Source of the DNA: Desulfoferrobacter suflitae
GTDB taxonomy: Bacteria > Desulfobacterota > Syntrophobacteria > Syntrophobacterales > Syntrophobacteraceae
Reading direction: 5' to 3'
DNA: 64,000 nucleotides
Assembly: GCF_022603395.1 (NCBI RefSeq)
Contig: NZ_JAIBKA010000001.1
Coordinates: forward strand, 62,001-126,000
In this document: piece after piece, positions 33,801-42,097 of the stretch
How the letters are laid out: every line of letters begins with the position of its first letter
How positions within the stretch are numbered: position 1 is the stretch's first letter
Made by a program: the position numbers and the translations under genes
The notes under the pieces: generated by a model
The model's database searches: none
What the model saw: only the letters and a program-made list of their open reading frames with translations
What the model was told of the DNA's origin: nothing

Positions 33801-35153
33801 AAGAGCTGAAAAAAGCGCTCTGGTCTTGGTCGGACTTTTCTTGATGATCTCCAGCCACACTCGGATATTCAGCAGGTGGGCAGAGTTCACTTCGACCTGC
33901 CAGTGCTGAGTGACTCCTCCAAGCTGGGGCGTCTGAAATCCCATGGCGATGATGCGTTTGATGAAAAAATCGATCAGTTCCCGTTCTTTTGTGTCGATCA
34001 CCTCGAGGCCGATGGTTCGCACACACTGCAAAGCGGCTTCAGGGTAGTTTCGCATGCAGCCGTTCAAGACATCGAATACCTTCTTGAGGAAATCTCTCAA
34101 TTCATCTCTCGGGCCTTCACGAATCCACTTTGCCACGTCGAAGTTGATTTCCCTCAAGGTCTCTTCGTGAATTCCCTCAAGGCCCCTGGTTTCCATGATC
34201 TTGAGTCGAGTCAAAACTCCCAGCTGCAGCGGATCGTTCGGATCTTCGCCGGCCTTCAACTGCTCGGGCAGTTTGAAGAAAAACCGAACAATCTCACGAA
34301 AATCAGGCAGTTCCGTCATGCGCCTGACGGCCTCCTTATGGTCCGGCTCGTTTTCCACTTCGCTCTGGAGCGTGCCCAAATAGCCCTGGAAGCGCTGATG
34401 AGTGATTGGAGCACAAACCGACTGCAGAAATCCGCTGGGTCCCCCTCCCGCCTGACGCACCAGCCATTCGCAGAAATCTTCCTTCTCCAGCCAAAAGCGG
34501 TAGGTCTTATGCGTCAGCCGATACAGCAATGATCGCAATTCACCAAAAGAGGCAGCATCCGGCCAGAGTTCCAACAGCTTCATGGCAAGACGTTTGGTTT
34601 GATAAAAGCTGCGCATGACACTCTCGAAAGGTGCTGCATCGAGCCTGCTCAACTCATTGAAATAGAACCGCACAATGCCCTGGTGGCAGGTGTCGATAGT
34701 TTCCGGATGCTGTCCAATTTGTTCGATTGTCTTGCCGGCAGGCATGGGTTTGCCGATTTCCTCGGGCATCTCATCAGCAATTTTCAACCAGAAAGCGAGC
34801 AGATGGTCGGCGGAGGTGCTGCGCACTTCGGCTCTCTCTGAATTCTTAAGCGCATCCAGAAAGATATGCGACAGTAGATAGATGACCAGTCCGTTTGAAG
34901 CATGGTTGCGATACATGCGCAGATTGGCAACAGCATAACGCCATGTTTCCTGAATGACAAATCCCCAATTGATATATTTGTGGTGATATTCGCGCAGCAA
35001 CTCCCCGGCCTGCTGCTCTTTTCCAGCGTAACCCCGGACGGCTTCCTGCAGGACATTAAACAGGTGTGGCACGACCACTTCCACATTAGTCAGGTCAAGG
35101 TTCTTTGTGAGTGCCTCGGATTGTATCTGATCAAGTTCGATCAAACGATTCAT
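30876..35153 (-). CDS. Giant PEP synthase/PPDK-like protein with a long unknown N-terminal region
   Basis: This is a 1,425-residue protein. The last third is recognisable. Residues about 930-1310 match the ATP-grasp pyruvate/PEP-binding module (GNKGYNLANL, LSVRSGSAVSMPGMMNTFLN, GVMFTHNPWTSE, EIEFTFQ, LYVLQTRNM). The phosphohistidine swivelling domain follows, with GRGGATSHAAIVAH and its His at about 1358. The C-terminal PEP/pyruvate TIM barrel of true PPDK or PpsA is missing: the chain ends about 65 residues after the His. Residues 1-900 are mostly helical with no family I recognise. Inference: an ATP-dependent dikinase half-reaction that phosphorylates the His, possibly passing phosphate to another partner. 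It is upstream of the glycolytic cluster. Confidence 0.85.
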   Translation of the reverse strand: MNRLIELDQIQSEALTKNLDLTNVEVVVPHLFNVLQEAVRGYAGKEQQAGELLREYHHKYINWGFVIQETWRYAVANLRMYRNHASNGLVIYLLSHIFLDALKNSERAEVRSTSADHLLAFWLKIADEMPEEIGKPMPAGKTIEQIGQHPETIDTCHQGIVRFYFNELSRLDAAPFESVMRSFYQTKRLAMKLLELWPDAASFGELRSLLYRLTHKTYRFWLEKEDFCEWLVRQAGGGPSGFLQSVCAPITHQRFQGYLGTLQSEVENEPDHKEAVRRMTELPDFREIVRFFFKLPEQLKAGEDPNDPLQLGVLTRLKIMETRGLEGIHEETLREINFDVAKWIREGPRDELRDFLKKVFDVLNGCMRNYPEAALQCVRTIGLEVIDTKERELIDFFIKRIIAMGFQTPQLGGVTQHWQVEVNSAHLLNIRVWLEIIKKSPTKTRALFSALIVNLSLGGIYVRDTDLFQKDVSELLHAPIRPVYNLVKQLTKLFPVYFNEIGAEGNLRSVSTEVDELTGRADRLIHFLRKQSHVESNNVIVSFMEAIIEFWRTLDKSRLRNLVPQEIFGAIATSGPLVNEIHRIFVRIFEQTSIPHVKDLLDLSEEEAWDLIKEVPNISDRERQRAFLFIQLYQMLHEKYALSFKDIHIHLERAAKLGLPDPSKLLAVLESEDAFTKLSAILDYLMELKEVILTPGKMKILENIYYKRHIAVDIPSMYGSYNEPKFDALGLTFRLENLANVLFEEIIFSFDLSFITRAYFFRIAKVIPLFMQALAIDGITSNRLELQAELFEKALEVRRFSHSQYMDIFRGFSEAIQQIIQTNYNALHEANLNQIIQQLGQENLLPKHRRESRGETQLEKIQRVSESFLRDLIARTFGLQYFDHFITSILTTLAGQKEVLSADKLDLLLSYDPEKTISYIYGPHHLTHDLIHLGNKGYNLANLHSIGIKVPPAFVITTEYYRCRSVIESFSQASEDFEERVMAHIKKLEQLSGKCFGCPNNSLLLSVRSGSAVSMPGMMNTFLNVGINEKIVEGLIAQTREAWFAWDNYRRFVQSWGMSFGMQRDEFDAIMRRFKKRFGRQVKREFLPQEIHELALAYKDALKNHGVDFSDSPREQLLIAIRQVMESWHSGKAKTYREIMGLSEDWGTAVTIQAMVFGNLDTRSGAGVMFTHNPWTSEDEIDPTGDFTLGNQGEDVVGGLVETLPLSERQRLAEGERQEHSLESLFPAVFECLVDIAKNLIYKQNWAPQEIEFTFQGGSEEGLYVLQTRNMAPRIKRVYPVFRISDKLQSSYVGSGIGVSGGALCGKVAFDLDSIQRLRQQYVGQAIIFLRSDTVPDDIHEISVADGILTGRGGATSHAAIVAHRLGKTCVVGFSKMRVWELERKCIINGQVIHTGDTIAIDGRSGSIYLGDHETELVDVPVVEY

Positions 35154-35273
35154 GGATGATCCTTATGCGATTCGCCAAGCCAGGCGTTAAACGGCAGTCG
35201 AACAGTATTTCCCGCCCCGTCGGCTCAATTTGGCAGCCCGAGTGAAGGCGCCGGCGCCAAAGTCATTGGGACG

Positions 35274-35744
35274 CTACAGGTCCCGCTCCATTAGAATCGC
35301 GGATTCACCGGGACCATAATAGTCCGGGCGCGATCCCACGGCTCTAAATCCCAATGTCGTATAAAACCGTTGAGCCCCAAGATTACCTTGCCGGACTTCC
35401 AGTACAGCCACTGTCGCTCCCCTTAGGCTGCCGTAAAGCAAAGCCTCCGCGACCAGGCAGCGACCGATTCCTCTTCTCCGGCATGACCGGTGCACAGAAA
35501 CATTAAGAATTTGAATTTCCTGTGCAACGTCCCAAAAGCAAATGTAGCCCATCAGGGGCATTTTCCTCTGCAACGCTCTGGCCACCAAAACGTGGGCATG
35601 AGGCCGCGTCAATTCCTCAAGAAAAAGTCCCTCACTCCAAGGGTCCGGCTGACTATCCCGTTCGATCGTCAATACCAAGGGAATGTCGCTGGCTGTCATG
35701 CGTTGCACAACCCATGTAAGGTCAGCCTCGCAGTTCCTGTGCAT
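35274..35744 (-). CDS. rimI: Ribosomal protein bS18-alanine N-acetyltransferase
   Basis: This GNAT acetyltransferase has about 156 residues, with ATG at 35,744 placed after AGGGG. The acetyl-CoA loop is visible as RRRGIGRCLVAEALLYG, preceded by ILNVSVHRS and followed by VLEVRQGNLGAQRFYTTLGF and a C-terminal YYGPGESAILMERDL. These are RimI/YhiM-type features; RimI acetylates the N-terminal alanine of ribosomal protein S18. The reading frame stays open upstream into the PTS IIA gene, so the exact start matters. A related GNAT substrate is possible. Confidence 0.85.
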   Translation of the reverse strand: MHRNCEADLTWVVQRMTASDIPLVLTIERDSQPDPWSEGLFLEELTRPHAHVLVARALQRKMPLMGYICFWDVAQEIQILNVSVHRSCRRRGIGRCLVAEALLYGSLRGATVAVLEVRQGNLGAQRFYTTLGFRAVGSRPDYYGPGESAILMERDL

Positions 35745-35814
35745 CCGTGCCCCTGAATTTTGATTGCGGCCATTGCTCAAGGGGGAGAGGAATTTTCCCT
35801 TTTCGGACAAGCCA

Positions 35815-36258
35815 CTAGGAATGTGATTGATTTTGGCCGGAGCGTGCCAACACTTCGCTGGCCAGAGATATATGTCGTTTGCCATATTCCTTGATTATGG
35901 ATGCGACTTCAGCGAGTGAGTCTGCTTCACGCAAACCGGCCAAGCGAATCAGCATGGGCAGATTCACCCCGCAAATCACTTCAACCCTGGGACCCACAAA
36001 TGCCAGGCTGATGTTGGCGGGGGTACCGCCAAACAGATCCGTCAAAATCAATACTCCCTTGCCCTGATCAACTTCTTTTATGGCCCCTTTGAGCTGCTTT
36101 GTCATTTCTTCAACCGGTTGATGCATATCAAAGCAGATGGTCTTGCAATTGGGCAAGGTCCCTACAATGAGCTCGGCCACCCGCACCAGTTCAGAAGCCA
36201 GATCACAGTGCGATATCACAATGATGCCGATCAATTCTTTTCGCTCTTCTCTCGCCAT
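35815..36258 (-). CDS. Mannose-type PTS EIIA domain protein
   Basis: This is a 147-residue EIIA(Man) domain. The phosphorylatable His lies in GIIVISHCDLA near residue 18; most homologues read THGDLA, so Cys replaces Gly after His. GGTPANISLAF and VICGVNLPMLIRL are the conserved dimer and active-site segments. It starts at ATG 36,258 or a GTG four codons earlier. No sugar permease (EIIB/IIC) accompanies it. In deltaproteobacteria such orphans form regulatory relays with HPr, PtsN and RapZ, all of which except HPr lie to the right here. A regulatory rather than transport role is likely. Confidence 0.88.
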   Translation of the reverse strand: MAREERKELIGIIVISHCDLASELVRVAELIVGTLPNCKTICFDMHQPVEEMTKQLKGAIKEVDQGKGVLILTDLFGGTPANISLAFVGPRVEVICGVNLPMLIRLAGLREADSLAEVASIIKEYGKRHISLASEVLARSGQNQSHS

Positions 36259-36767
36259 CTCGAGTCTCACTCTCGCTATCCATCATGGATATTCCTGAGT
36301 GCCAGGCATGCAGTTCCCGCTTATTGGACCCACAATATTCTAACATAGTTTGAGTCCATGCGCTGACAAATAAAACCCGCCGCCTACACAGCCGGATTTC
36401 AGTAAGCGCCCCTTTGAGTCATTTTGATTGACTGTCAGCCATCAATATGATCATTCTTCCCATAAATCAACTGAAGCCAACCTTATCACTTGGTAGATAT
36501 TATGGAGCGGAGATATCTCAAAATCCCGGCATGAGCCCCCAGGGCTCGTGGTTCGCCGTGGGGGCAGCTCCGTTGCTTGGCTGAAACAATCAGATTGAGC
36601 TGGAACAAGACTCGTCACAGGCCGTTTGAACCCACCAAACCTTCGACCACTGGCAATTTATGGTGCCTGAGAAAATGATTTTGGCGCCAAAAACACTATC
36701 TCGGAAGCTATAGAAATTGCATGGTGCTCACACCTGAGCCACCTTTCAGCTGCAAAAGGAGCAGGCT
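36259..36767. other. Intergenic region upstream of the secreted-protein gene
   Basis: About 500 bp with no gene. It separates divergent genes and probably carries both promoters. The best ribosome-binding site is AAAGGAG eight bases before the secreted-protein ATG. A palindrome-like TTTGGCGCCAAAA lies at 36,680-36,692. No clear sigma-54 or sigma-70 boxes could be assigned. Confidence 0.35.
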
Positions 36768-37268
36768 ATGAAAAGACGCATCACATGGATGGCCGGCATC
36801 GCTTTTTCTGTCATGATACTACTGGGAGCAAGCACCGCTTTCGCCTCCCACAGGATCGTGATCCCCTATTCGTATGTAGGCGACGGATGGGATACTGTGC
36901 TCATAATCAGCAACACCTCCGGTGAGACTATCAATCCCATAATCTTCGTTCAAAACGGCGATGTCAGTGCTTGCAAGGCCCTGGACTCTTTGGAGGCAGG
37001 GCAGATGTTCGTCAGCACATTCGGCGCCATCACCGGGTGGAATGTCAGCCCGCCCATACCGGGTATCTTTCAGGTCTATATCACTGACAGTGGACTGGGG
37101 GAAACCGACGCCCCCTTCGGTGCAGCAGTCGCCATCAACAACTCCTCGTTCGGGGGCTTTGGATTTCAGCAGTTCATGTCTGAATACTCGGGAAGCGCAA
37201 CGTTCATATGTGTCAATTTTATTCCTCCCATCATCCCTATCCCCATCCCCATCATACCCGGGTTTTGA
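36768..37268 (+). CDS. Secreted protein of unknown function
   Basis: This 166-residue protein has a classical signal peptide: MKRRITWMAGIAFSVMILLG followed by ASTAFA-SH, with cleavage likely at about residue 26. The mature chain starts IVIPYSYVGDGWDTVLIISN and looks all-beta, rich in Gly, Ser and Ile, with two Cys that could bridge. The C-terminal tail is a striking Ile/Pro alternation (PPIIPIPIPIIPGF). It resembles small periplasmic or surface proteins in which a repeated 'IVIPY...W.T.L.I.N' motif recurs, but I cannot name a family. The gene stands alone between its promoter and a strong terminator. Confidence 0.75.
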   Translation: MKRRITWMAGIAFSVMILLGASTAFASHRIVIPYSYVGDGWDTVLIISNTSGETINPIIFVQNGDVSACKALDSLEAGQMFVSTFGAITGWNVSPPIPGIFQVYITDSGLGETDAPFGAAVAINNSSFGGFGFQQFMSEYSGSATFICVNFIPPIIPIPIPIIPGF

Positions 37269-37317
37269 CACAGGCCGGCGCTGATCCGCAGTTCCCAGGA
37301 TATAACCAGGTCAGGTG

Positions 37318-37349
37318 AAAAAGGCAGGGGCTTCGCCGCTCTGCCTTTT
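37318..37349. terminator. Bidirectional rho-independent terminator
   Basis: Perfect stem AAAAGGCAG (37,319-37,327) / CTGCCTTTT (37,341-37,349) closes over GGGCTTCGCCGCT. It has an A-run on one side and T-run on the other. It serves the plus-strand secreted-protein gene and the convergent minus-strand rapZ. Confidence 0.85.
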
Positions 37350-37444
37350 GGGCCTGATGCCGCAGCTGAACAGAGGGGAACACGCCAAGGCTGACTATTG
37401 ATTATTCGGTAAAGGTCCAGGCGGAGCGGTGATGTTCGAGCCGT

Positions 37445-38317
37445 TCATTCCAAGTGAATATCTCGGTGAAAGGTATTGATGGGATAACCGTGTTGGCGCA
37501 ATGCAGCGGCGACTTTTTCAGCGATGACCACAGAACGATGTTTGCCGCCGGTGCACCCCAGGGCAATGGTTAGATAGCGTTTGCCTTCCGTGGCGTAGGA
37601 CGGGAACAATTTCAGCAGCAATGCGCTGTAGTCGGCAATCAATTCCTGCACGGCGGGCCACTGCATCACCCACGCCTGTACGGCAGGCGAACATCCGTCC
37701 TGATGCCTCAACTCCTCCACAAAATAAGGATTGGGGAGAAATCTAACATCCATGACCATATCGGACTCAAACGGCAAGCCATACTTGAATCCGAACGAGA
37801 GCACCTGAATACTCATCCTGCCGTTGACTGACACCAGCCCGTAGGATCGGGTTATGAACGCCTTCAGTTGATGCACGGAATAATTGCTCGTGTCCAGTAT
37901 GCGCGTGGCTCGAGCTCGCAGTGCCTTGAGCTGTGCGCGTTCCTCGTGGATGGCATCGAGCAGGACGGAATCGGACGTGGTGGCAGGGTGCACCCGGCGG
38001 GTTTGGCTGAAGCGCCTCTGCAATACGTCGGTGCTTGCCTCCAGAAACAAGATTTCCAAACGATATCCGGAATCATCGAATGACTTGAATATCTTATCGT
38101 AGTCCTTAAGGAATTTGCGCTCTCTGATATCGATTCCCAGAGCAATTTTGCACAGATCGGGCATATCCTTTTGAAAAAGAGACAACAAATCGGGCAGAAG
38201 CGGGACCGGCAGGTTATCGATGCAAAAGTAATCCAGGTCCTCAAATGCCTTAATGGCCGTGCTCTTGCCTGAGCCGGAAAGCCCTGTGACCACTACAACA
38301 TGAACTTTTCTTTGCAT
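37445..38317 (-). CDS. rapZ: RNase adapter protein RapZ (nucleotide-binding)
   Basis: This is a 290-residue protein. ATG at 38,317 gives MQRKVHVVVVTGLSGSGKST, with Walker A GLSGSGKS at about 12-19. Further family signatures: YFCIDNLPVPLLPDL, LDTSNYSVHQLKAF, GFKYGLPFESDMVMDVRFLPNPYF and the C-terminal IALGCTGGKHRSVVIAE (nucleotide/RNA-binding module). In E. coli RapZ directs RNase E to GlmZ and so controls glucosamine-6-phosphate synthase. In other phyla the target is unsettled. It is the last gene of the rpoN-hpf-ptsN-rapZ block. Confidence 0.95.
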   Translation of the reverse strand: MQRKVHVVVVTGLSGSGKSTAIKAFEDLDYFCIDNLPVPLLPDLLSLFQKDMPDLCKIALGIDIRERKFLKDYDKIFKSFDDSGYRLEILFLEASTDVLQRRFSQTRRVHPATTSDSVLLDAIHEERAQLKALRARATRILDTSNYSVHQLKAFITRSYGLVSVNGRMSIQVLSFGFKYGLPFESDMVMDVRFLPNPYFVEELRHQDGCSPAVQAWVMQWPAVQELIADYSALLLKLFPSYATEGKRYLTIALGCTGGKHRSVVIAEKVAAALRQHGYPINTFHRDIHLE

Positions 38318-38573
38318 CGCATGCTCATCCGTTGGGTTGGCTGTTCTTCGACCTGAAAATTTACCCGAAAAACTCACAATATACTGTAAAAATTTTATGC
38401 TTATAGGTACTTACCGGTATTTCATGTTGCGCCATGTGCTTGCAGGGCATGGAGGTCAGTCGGAAAAACACCGGACACCAGTGGAATATGGGAGGGATCG
38501 CGGATTGACATTGTGCTGATGCCAAACCGGAGGGCACAGACCGCCGAGACATCAACGGGAGACGATAAGTTGA

Positions 38574-39035
38574 TCAAAAGTCTTCATCTTCCAATTGAAT
38601 GATGGAATAAACTTCCTCACGACCCTGAACATTCCCGAGCTTCTTCCTTACGGTTCCATTTTTGAGCAGCCTGGCTATTTTCGCAAGGGCTCGCAGGTGG
38701 ATTCCGGCACAATTCTCCGGAGCTACCAGGAGGAAGAAAAGATGCACCGGTTTGCCGTCCATCGATTCAAAATCCACACCCTGAGTCGAGCGTCCGAACG
38801 AGAGCACTAATTGGTCCAGATCCCTCATCTTTCCGTGGGGGATGGCTATTCCATCCCCGATGCCGGTGCTTCCCAATCGCTCTCTTTCAAGCAAAACAGT
38901 CATCAGCCGATCCCGATCAAGGTGTGGCTTATGCTGCAACAGCGCGTCGATGAGTTCCTCCAGCACCTGTTTTTTGGTTCTCCCCTGGAGCTCAGGAATA
39001 ATCGATTCTTTAGCGAGTATGTCCAATATCTTCAT
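38574..39035 (-). CDS. ptsN: Nitrogen-regulatory PTS EIIA (PtsN, EIIA-Ntr)
   Basis: This is a 153-residue EIIA(Ntr/Fru) domain. The phosphorylation site is GIAIPHGKM (His about 66), preceded by ERERLGSTGIG. The end of the domain, FLLVAPENCAGIHLRALAKI, is conserved. It is paired with rpoN and hpf, as in many Gram-negatives. Its phosphorylation state reports PEP/pyruvate or nitrogen status and influences potassium, carbon and nitrogen regulation. The mannose-type EIIA to the left may share its phosphate relay. Confidence 0.95.
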   Translation of the reverse strand: MKILDILAKESIIPELQGRTKKQVLEELIDALLQHKPHLDRDRLMTVLLERERLGSTGIGDGIAIPHGKMRDLDQLVLSFGRSTQGVDFESMDGKPVHLFFLLVAPENCAGIHLRALAKIARLLKNGTVRKKLGNVQGREEVYSIIQLEDEDF

Positions 39036-39195
39036 TGAAATCTTCTCATTCTTTCCAATCTCTTCTTGCTCGAATCAGCGAACGGATCGGCACAAAAAGT
39101 ATGGGGCGATCACTCACCGCCACCGACAAAACGGTGTGCCCCGCCCCTTAGCATCAATAATCGAAAAGATTCATTCGCCCATTAGCATAACCGCA

Positions 39196-39738
39196 TCATG
39201 CCATGGTCTCAATGAGGCCGTAATTGCCATCTTTTCGACGATACAATACATTAATGCTGTTGGTATGGCGGTTGGTGAACACCATGAATTCTCCGTTGGA
39301 AAGATCCAACTGCATGACGGCTTCATCGAGATCCATGGGCTTGGCGTAAACCTGTTCCGTTCTTATTACCCGAGCTTCCCGATCAATCCGGACCTCGTCG
39401 CTGCCCTCCGCGGCCATTGCCGCAGCAACCTCCCTGGTCGAGTTGGTGGATTTTCTGCCGCGAAATTTTTCTTTATTTTTTCTGACCTGTGCCTCTATGG
39501 TATCCGCCAGCGAGTCGATGGCGGAGTACATGTCATCCGTTTCTTCGGAACCTTTGAATCCCATGCCATTGGCTTTGATGGTCGCTTCTGCAATGTGCCG
39601 AAATTTCTCCACGGTGAGAACCACATGCGCTTCAATGGGCTCCTCAACATGTTTCTTGATTCTCGAAATCTTGTCTTCCGCGTATTCCTTCAAGGCCGCT
39701 GACGGCTCGATATGGCGAAAAGTCACACTGATCTGCAT
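39196..39738 (-). CDS. hpf: Ribosome hibernation-promoting factor, long form
   Basis: This is a 180-residue protein. The N-terminal 100 residues (MQISVTFRHIEPSAALKEYA... to AIDSLADTIEAQVRKNKEKF) are the sigma-54 modulation/HPF fold. The C-terminal segment (VIRTEQVYAKPMDLDEAVMQ...FMVFTNRHTNSINVLYRRKD) is the dimerisation domain of long HPF. Long HPF drives 100S ribosome dimers by itself. It occupies the usual place directly after rpoN, and is likely expressed in stationary phase or starvation. Confidence 0.95.
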   Translation of the reverse strand: MQISVTFRHIEPSAALKEYAEDKISRIKKHVEEPIEAHVVLTVEKFRHIAEATIKANGMGFKGSEETDDMYSAIDSLADTIEAQVRKNKEKFRGRKSTNSTREVAAAMAAEGSDEVRIDREARVIRTEQVYAKPMDLDEAVMQLDLSNGEFMVFTNRHTNSINVLYRRKDGNYGLIETMA

Positions 39739-39897
39739 TCTTGTTATCCTCCGTTGTTGTCTATTGGCGGCTCTCTATCCGTTTGCTGCGTTCCTGGGTG
39801 TCTATCTGGAAATCCACTGTGAGTTTAAGTGACGCATACCCGGACCGGGTGATTTCATAAAACGGAAACCCTGCGCCGCAAGATTCACGAACACAGC

Positions 39898-41331
39898 CTA
39901 ACTTCCCCAAAATGTCTTCCTGCGCTTATTGGACGGCAAAATGCCCAGCATCTCCCGATACTTGGCCACTGTGCGCCGGGCGATATTGACGTTCTCTTTT
40001 TTCAAGATAGACACGATTTCTTTATCACTGAATGGCTTGGCTGTATCCTCCTCACGGACGATTTGCCGGATTCTATCCTTAACGCTCTCAGAGGCCACCG
40101 CTTCACCCAAAACGCTATTTATGGAGCTGTTGAAAAAATATTTCAACTCAAAAATCCCATGCGGCGTATGCATGTATTTGTTGGACGTCACACGACTGAT
40201 GGTGGACTCGTGCATCCCCACGTCATCGGCAACATCTCTCAACACCATCGGCTTGAGATTGGCAACCCCCCTTTCAAAAAACTCGTGCTGCAGTTTGATG
40301 ATGCTCTGTGTCACTTTGTAGAGAGTCCGCTGACGCTGGTGAATGCTCTTGATCAGCCAGGCAGCAGAGCGCAGCTTGGTTTGAATGTAGTCCTTCGCAT
40401 CGGATCCCAACTGCGCGTCCTGGCTCAGGGCATCCTTGTAATATGAACTTACCTTGAGCTTTGGCATGCCGTCTTCATTGAGCAAAATCACGAACTCGCC
40501 GTCGATCTTTAGAACATAGACATCCGGGCTGATATACTGCACGGACTCATCGCTGAACGCGCTGCCGGGACGCGGATCAAGACTGAGGATGACCTCAATA
40601 GCACGTTTAACCTCCTCGGGCGAACGCTTGACGGCACGGACCAGTGCCTGATAATTCTTGCTTTCCAGGAAGTGAAGATGATCTTCAATGATGCGAATGA
40701 CCAGATCGTCCTGTGGTTCCAGGCTGTTCGCCTGGATCAACAGACACTCGCGCAGATCCCGGGCAGCCACGCCGATCGGGTCGAATACCTGGATTCTTGC
40801 CAGCACCCCGGCCACCTCATCGACCCCCACTTCCCCCATCGTGGCAATTTCTTCGAGGGTTGCCTCCAAATATCCATCGCGATTGAGGTTGCCGATGATA
40901 TAGGAGCCGATCTCTTTTTCAGCCTCGCTCATATCGGACAGTCTCAGCTGCCAGATGAGATGATTTTCCAGCGATGCCGGCAGGGTGAGCTTATGATCGT
41001 AGGAGGGCCATTCTTTATTGGGGTCCCGTTCGATCAGCACGGGGGTGCTGGTATTGTATTCTTCAAGGTATGATTCCCAGTCGAAATCCTCACGCATTTT
41101 TTCTGAAATCTCTACTTCCTGGAAGGATTCTTCAGGAGCGACCTCCGCCTTCTCGGCCTCATTCACTTCATCCTGCACCTCTTCCAGCATAGGATTCGCC
41201 TCGAGCTCCTGATTGATCGTTTCCAGGAGCTCCAGTCGCGACAGCTGAAGCAGCTTGATTGCCTGCTGCAACTGAGGAGTCATGATGAGTTGCTGGGTTA
41301 GTTTTAACTGTTGCCTCAGCTCAAGAGCCAT
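39898..41331 (-). CDS. rpoN: RNA polymerase sigma-54 factor
   Basis: This is a 477-residue protein. Region I (MALELRQQLKLTQQLIMTPQ, QQAIKLLQLSRLEL) binds core and activators. It is followed by an acidic region II with many Glu, the core-binding domain (ENHLIWQLRLSDMSEAEKEI), the HTH (MHESTISRVTSNKYMHTPHG) and the RpoN box ARRTVAKYRE close to the C-terminus. Canonical length. It directs transcription from -24/-12 promoters with AAA+ activators. The gene is 19 bases downstream of lptB. Confidence 0.97.
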   Translation of the reverse strand: MALELRQQLKLTQQLIMTPQLQQAIKLLQLSRLELLETINQELEANPMLEEVQDEVNEAEKAEVAPEESFQEVEISEKMREDFDWESYLEEYNTSTPVLIERDPNKEWPSYDHKLTLPASLENHLIWQLRLSDMSEAEKEIGSYIIGNLNRDGYLEATLEEIATMGEVGVDEVAGVLARIQVFDPIGVAARDLRECLLIQANSLEPQDDLVIRIIEDHLHFLESKNYQALVRAVKRSPEEVKRAIEVILSLDPRPGSAFSDESVQYISPDVYVLKIDGEFVILLNEDGMPKLKVSSYYKDALSQDAQLGSDAKDYIQTKLRSAAWLIKSIHQRQRTLYKVTQSIIKLQHEFFERGVANLKPMVLRDVADDVGMHESTISRVTSNKYMHTPHGIFELKYFFNSSINSVLGEAVASESVKDRIRQIVREEDTAKPFSDKEIVSILKKENVNIARRTVAKYREMLGILPSNKRRKTFWGS

Positions 41332-41350
41332 GCTTCGTTCCTAGCCTAAA

Positions 41351-42094
41351 CTACGATAAACTGAATTGATCTCCCAGGTAAGTCCTTTTGGCCAGATCAC
41401 TGTTGGCAATGCTGACCGGATCTCCCGCCTCAAGGATTCTCCCTTCGTGCATGATGTAAGCCCAGTCGCACACTTTGAGAGTCTCTCGAACGTTATGATC
41501 GGAGATGAGCACGCCAATTCCCTTGTCTCTCAACGATCGTATGAGTCCTTGAATTTCGATGACCGCAATCGGGTCGATTCCCGCAAACGGCTCATCCAGC
41601 AGGATAAAGCTGGGCCGGGTTACCAAAGCCCGGCTGATTTCAACCCGTCTTCTTTCTCCTCCTGACAGTCGGTCGGCCTTGTTTTTCGCCAGATGCGTGA
41701 TATTGAGATCCGCCAACAATTCCTTCAGCCGCAACCGCCGCTCCTGCTTGCCGATATCAAGCGTTTCCAGAATCGCGAGAATGTTTTGTTCAACGGTCAG
41801 TTTGCGAAAAACTGACGGTTCCTGCGACAAATAGGTGATTCCCTTGCGGGCTCGCCGATACATCGGCACCTGCAGAATGTTTTCACCATTGAGCAGCACC
41901 GCTCCGGCGTCGGGTCGAATGATACCGACCACGCTGTAAAAGGTTGTCGATTTGCCGGCCCCGTTGGGTCCGAGCAATCCGACAATTTGTCCCGGGTGAA
42001 CCTCCAAGCTCACCTGATCGACAACCCGGCGGCCCTGGTAGGTTTTCACCAGATCCCGCACTTCAAGCTTTTTCCCCGCAGTATCAGCCGGCAA
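41351..42094 (-). CDS. lptB: LPS export ABC transporter ATP-binding protein LptB
   Basis: This is a 247-residue ABC ATPase. Walker A GPNGAGKST, signature LSGGERRRVE, Walker B FILLDEPFAGID and the His switch ISDHNVRE are all intact. LptB powers extraction of lipopolysaccharide from the inner membrane with LptFG (not in the window) and passes it to LptC, LptA and the outer membrane. Its start lies three bases from the lptA stop. Confidence 0.97.
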   Translation of the reverse strand: MPADTAGKKLEVRDLVKTYQGRRVVDQVSLEVHPGQIVGLLGPNGAGKSTTFYSVVGIIRPDAGAVLLNGENILQVPMYRRARKGITYLSQEPSVFRKLTVEQNILAILETLDIGKQERRLRLKELLADLNITHLAKNKADRLSGGERRRVEISRALVTRPSFILLDEPFAGIDPIAVIEIQGLIRSLRDKGIGVLISDHNVRETLKVCDWAYIMHEGRILEAGDPVSIANSDLAKRTYLGDQFSLS

Positions 42095-42097
42095 GCT

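Noticed and set aside
33876-34532. A 218-codon plus-strand frame opposite the PPDK-like gene
   Set aside because: It mirrors the long coding frame on the minus strand; no ribosome-binding site or motif.
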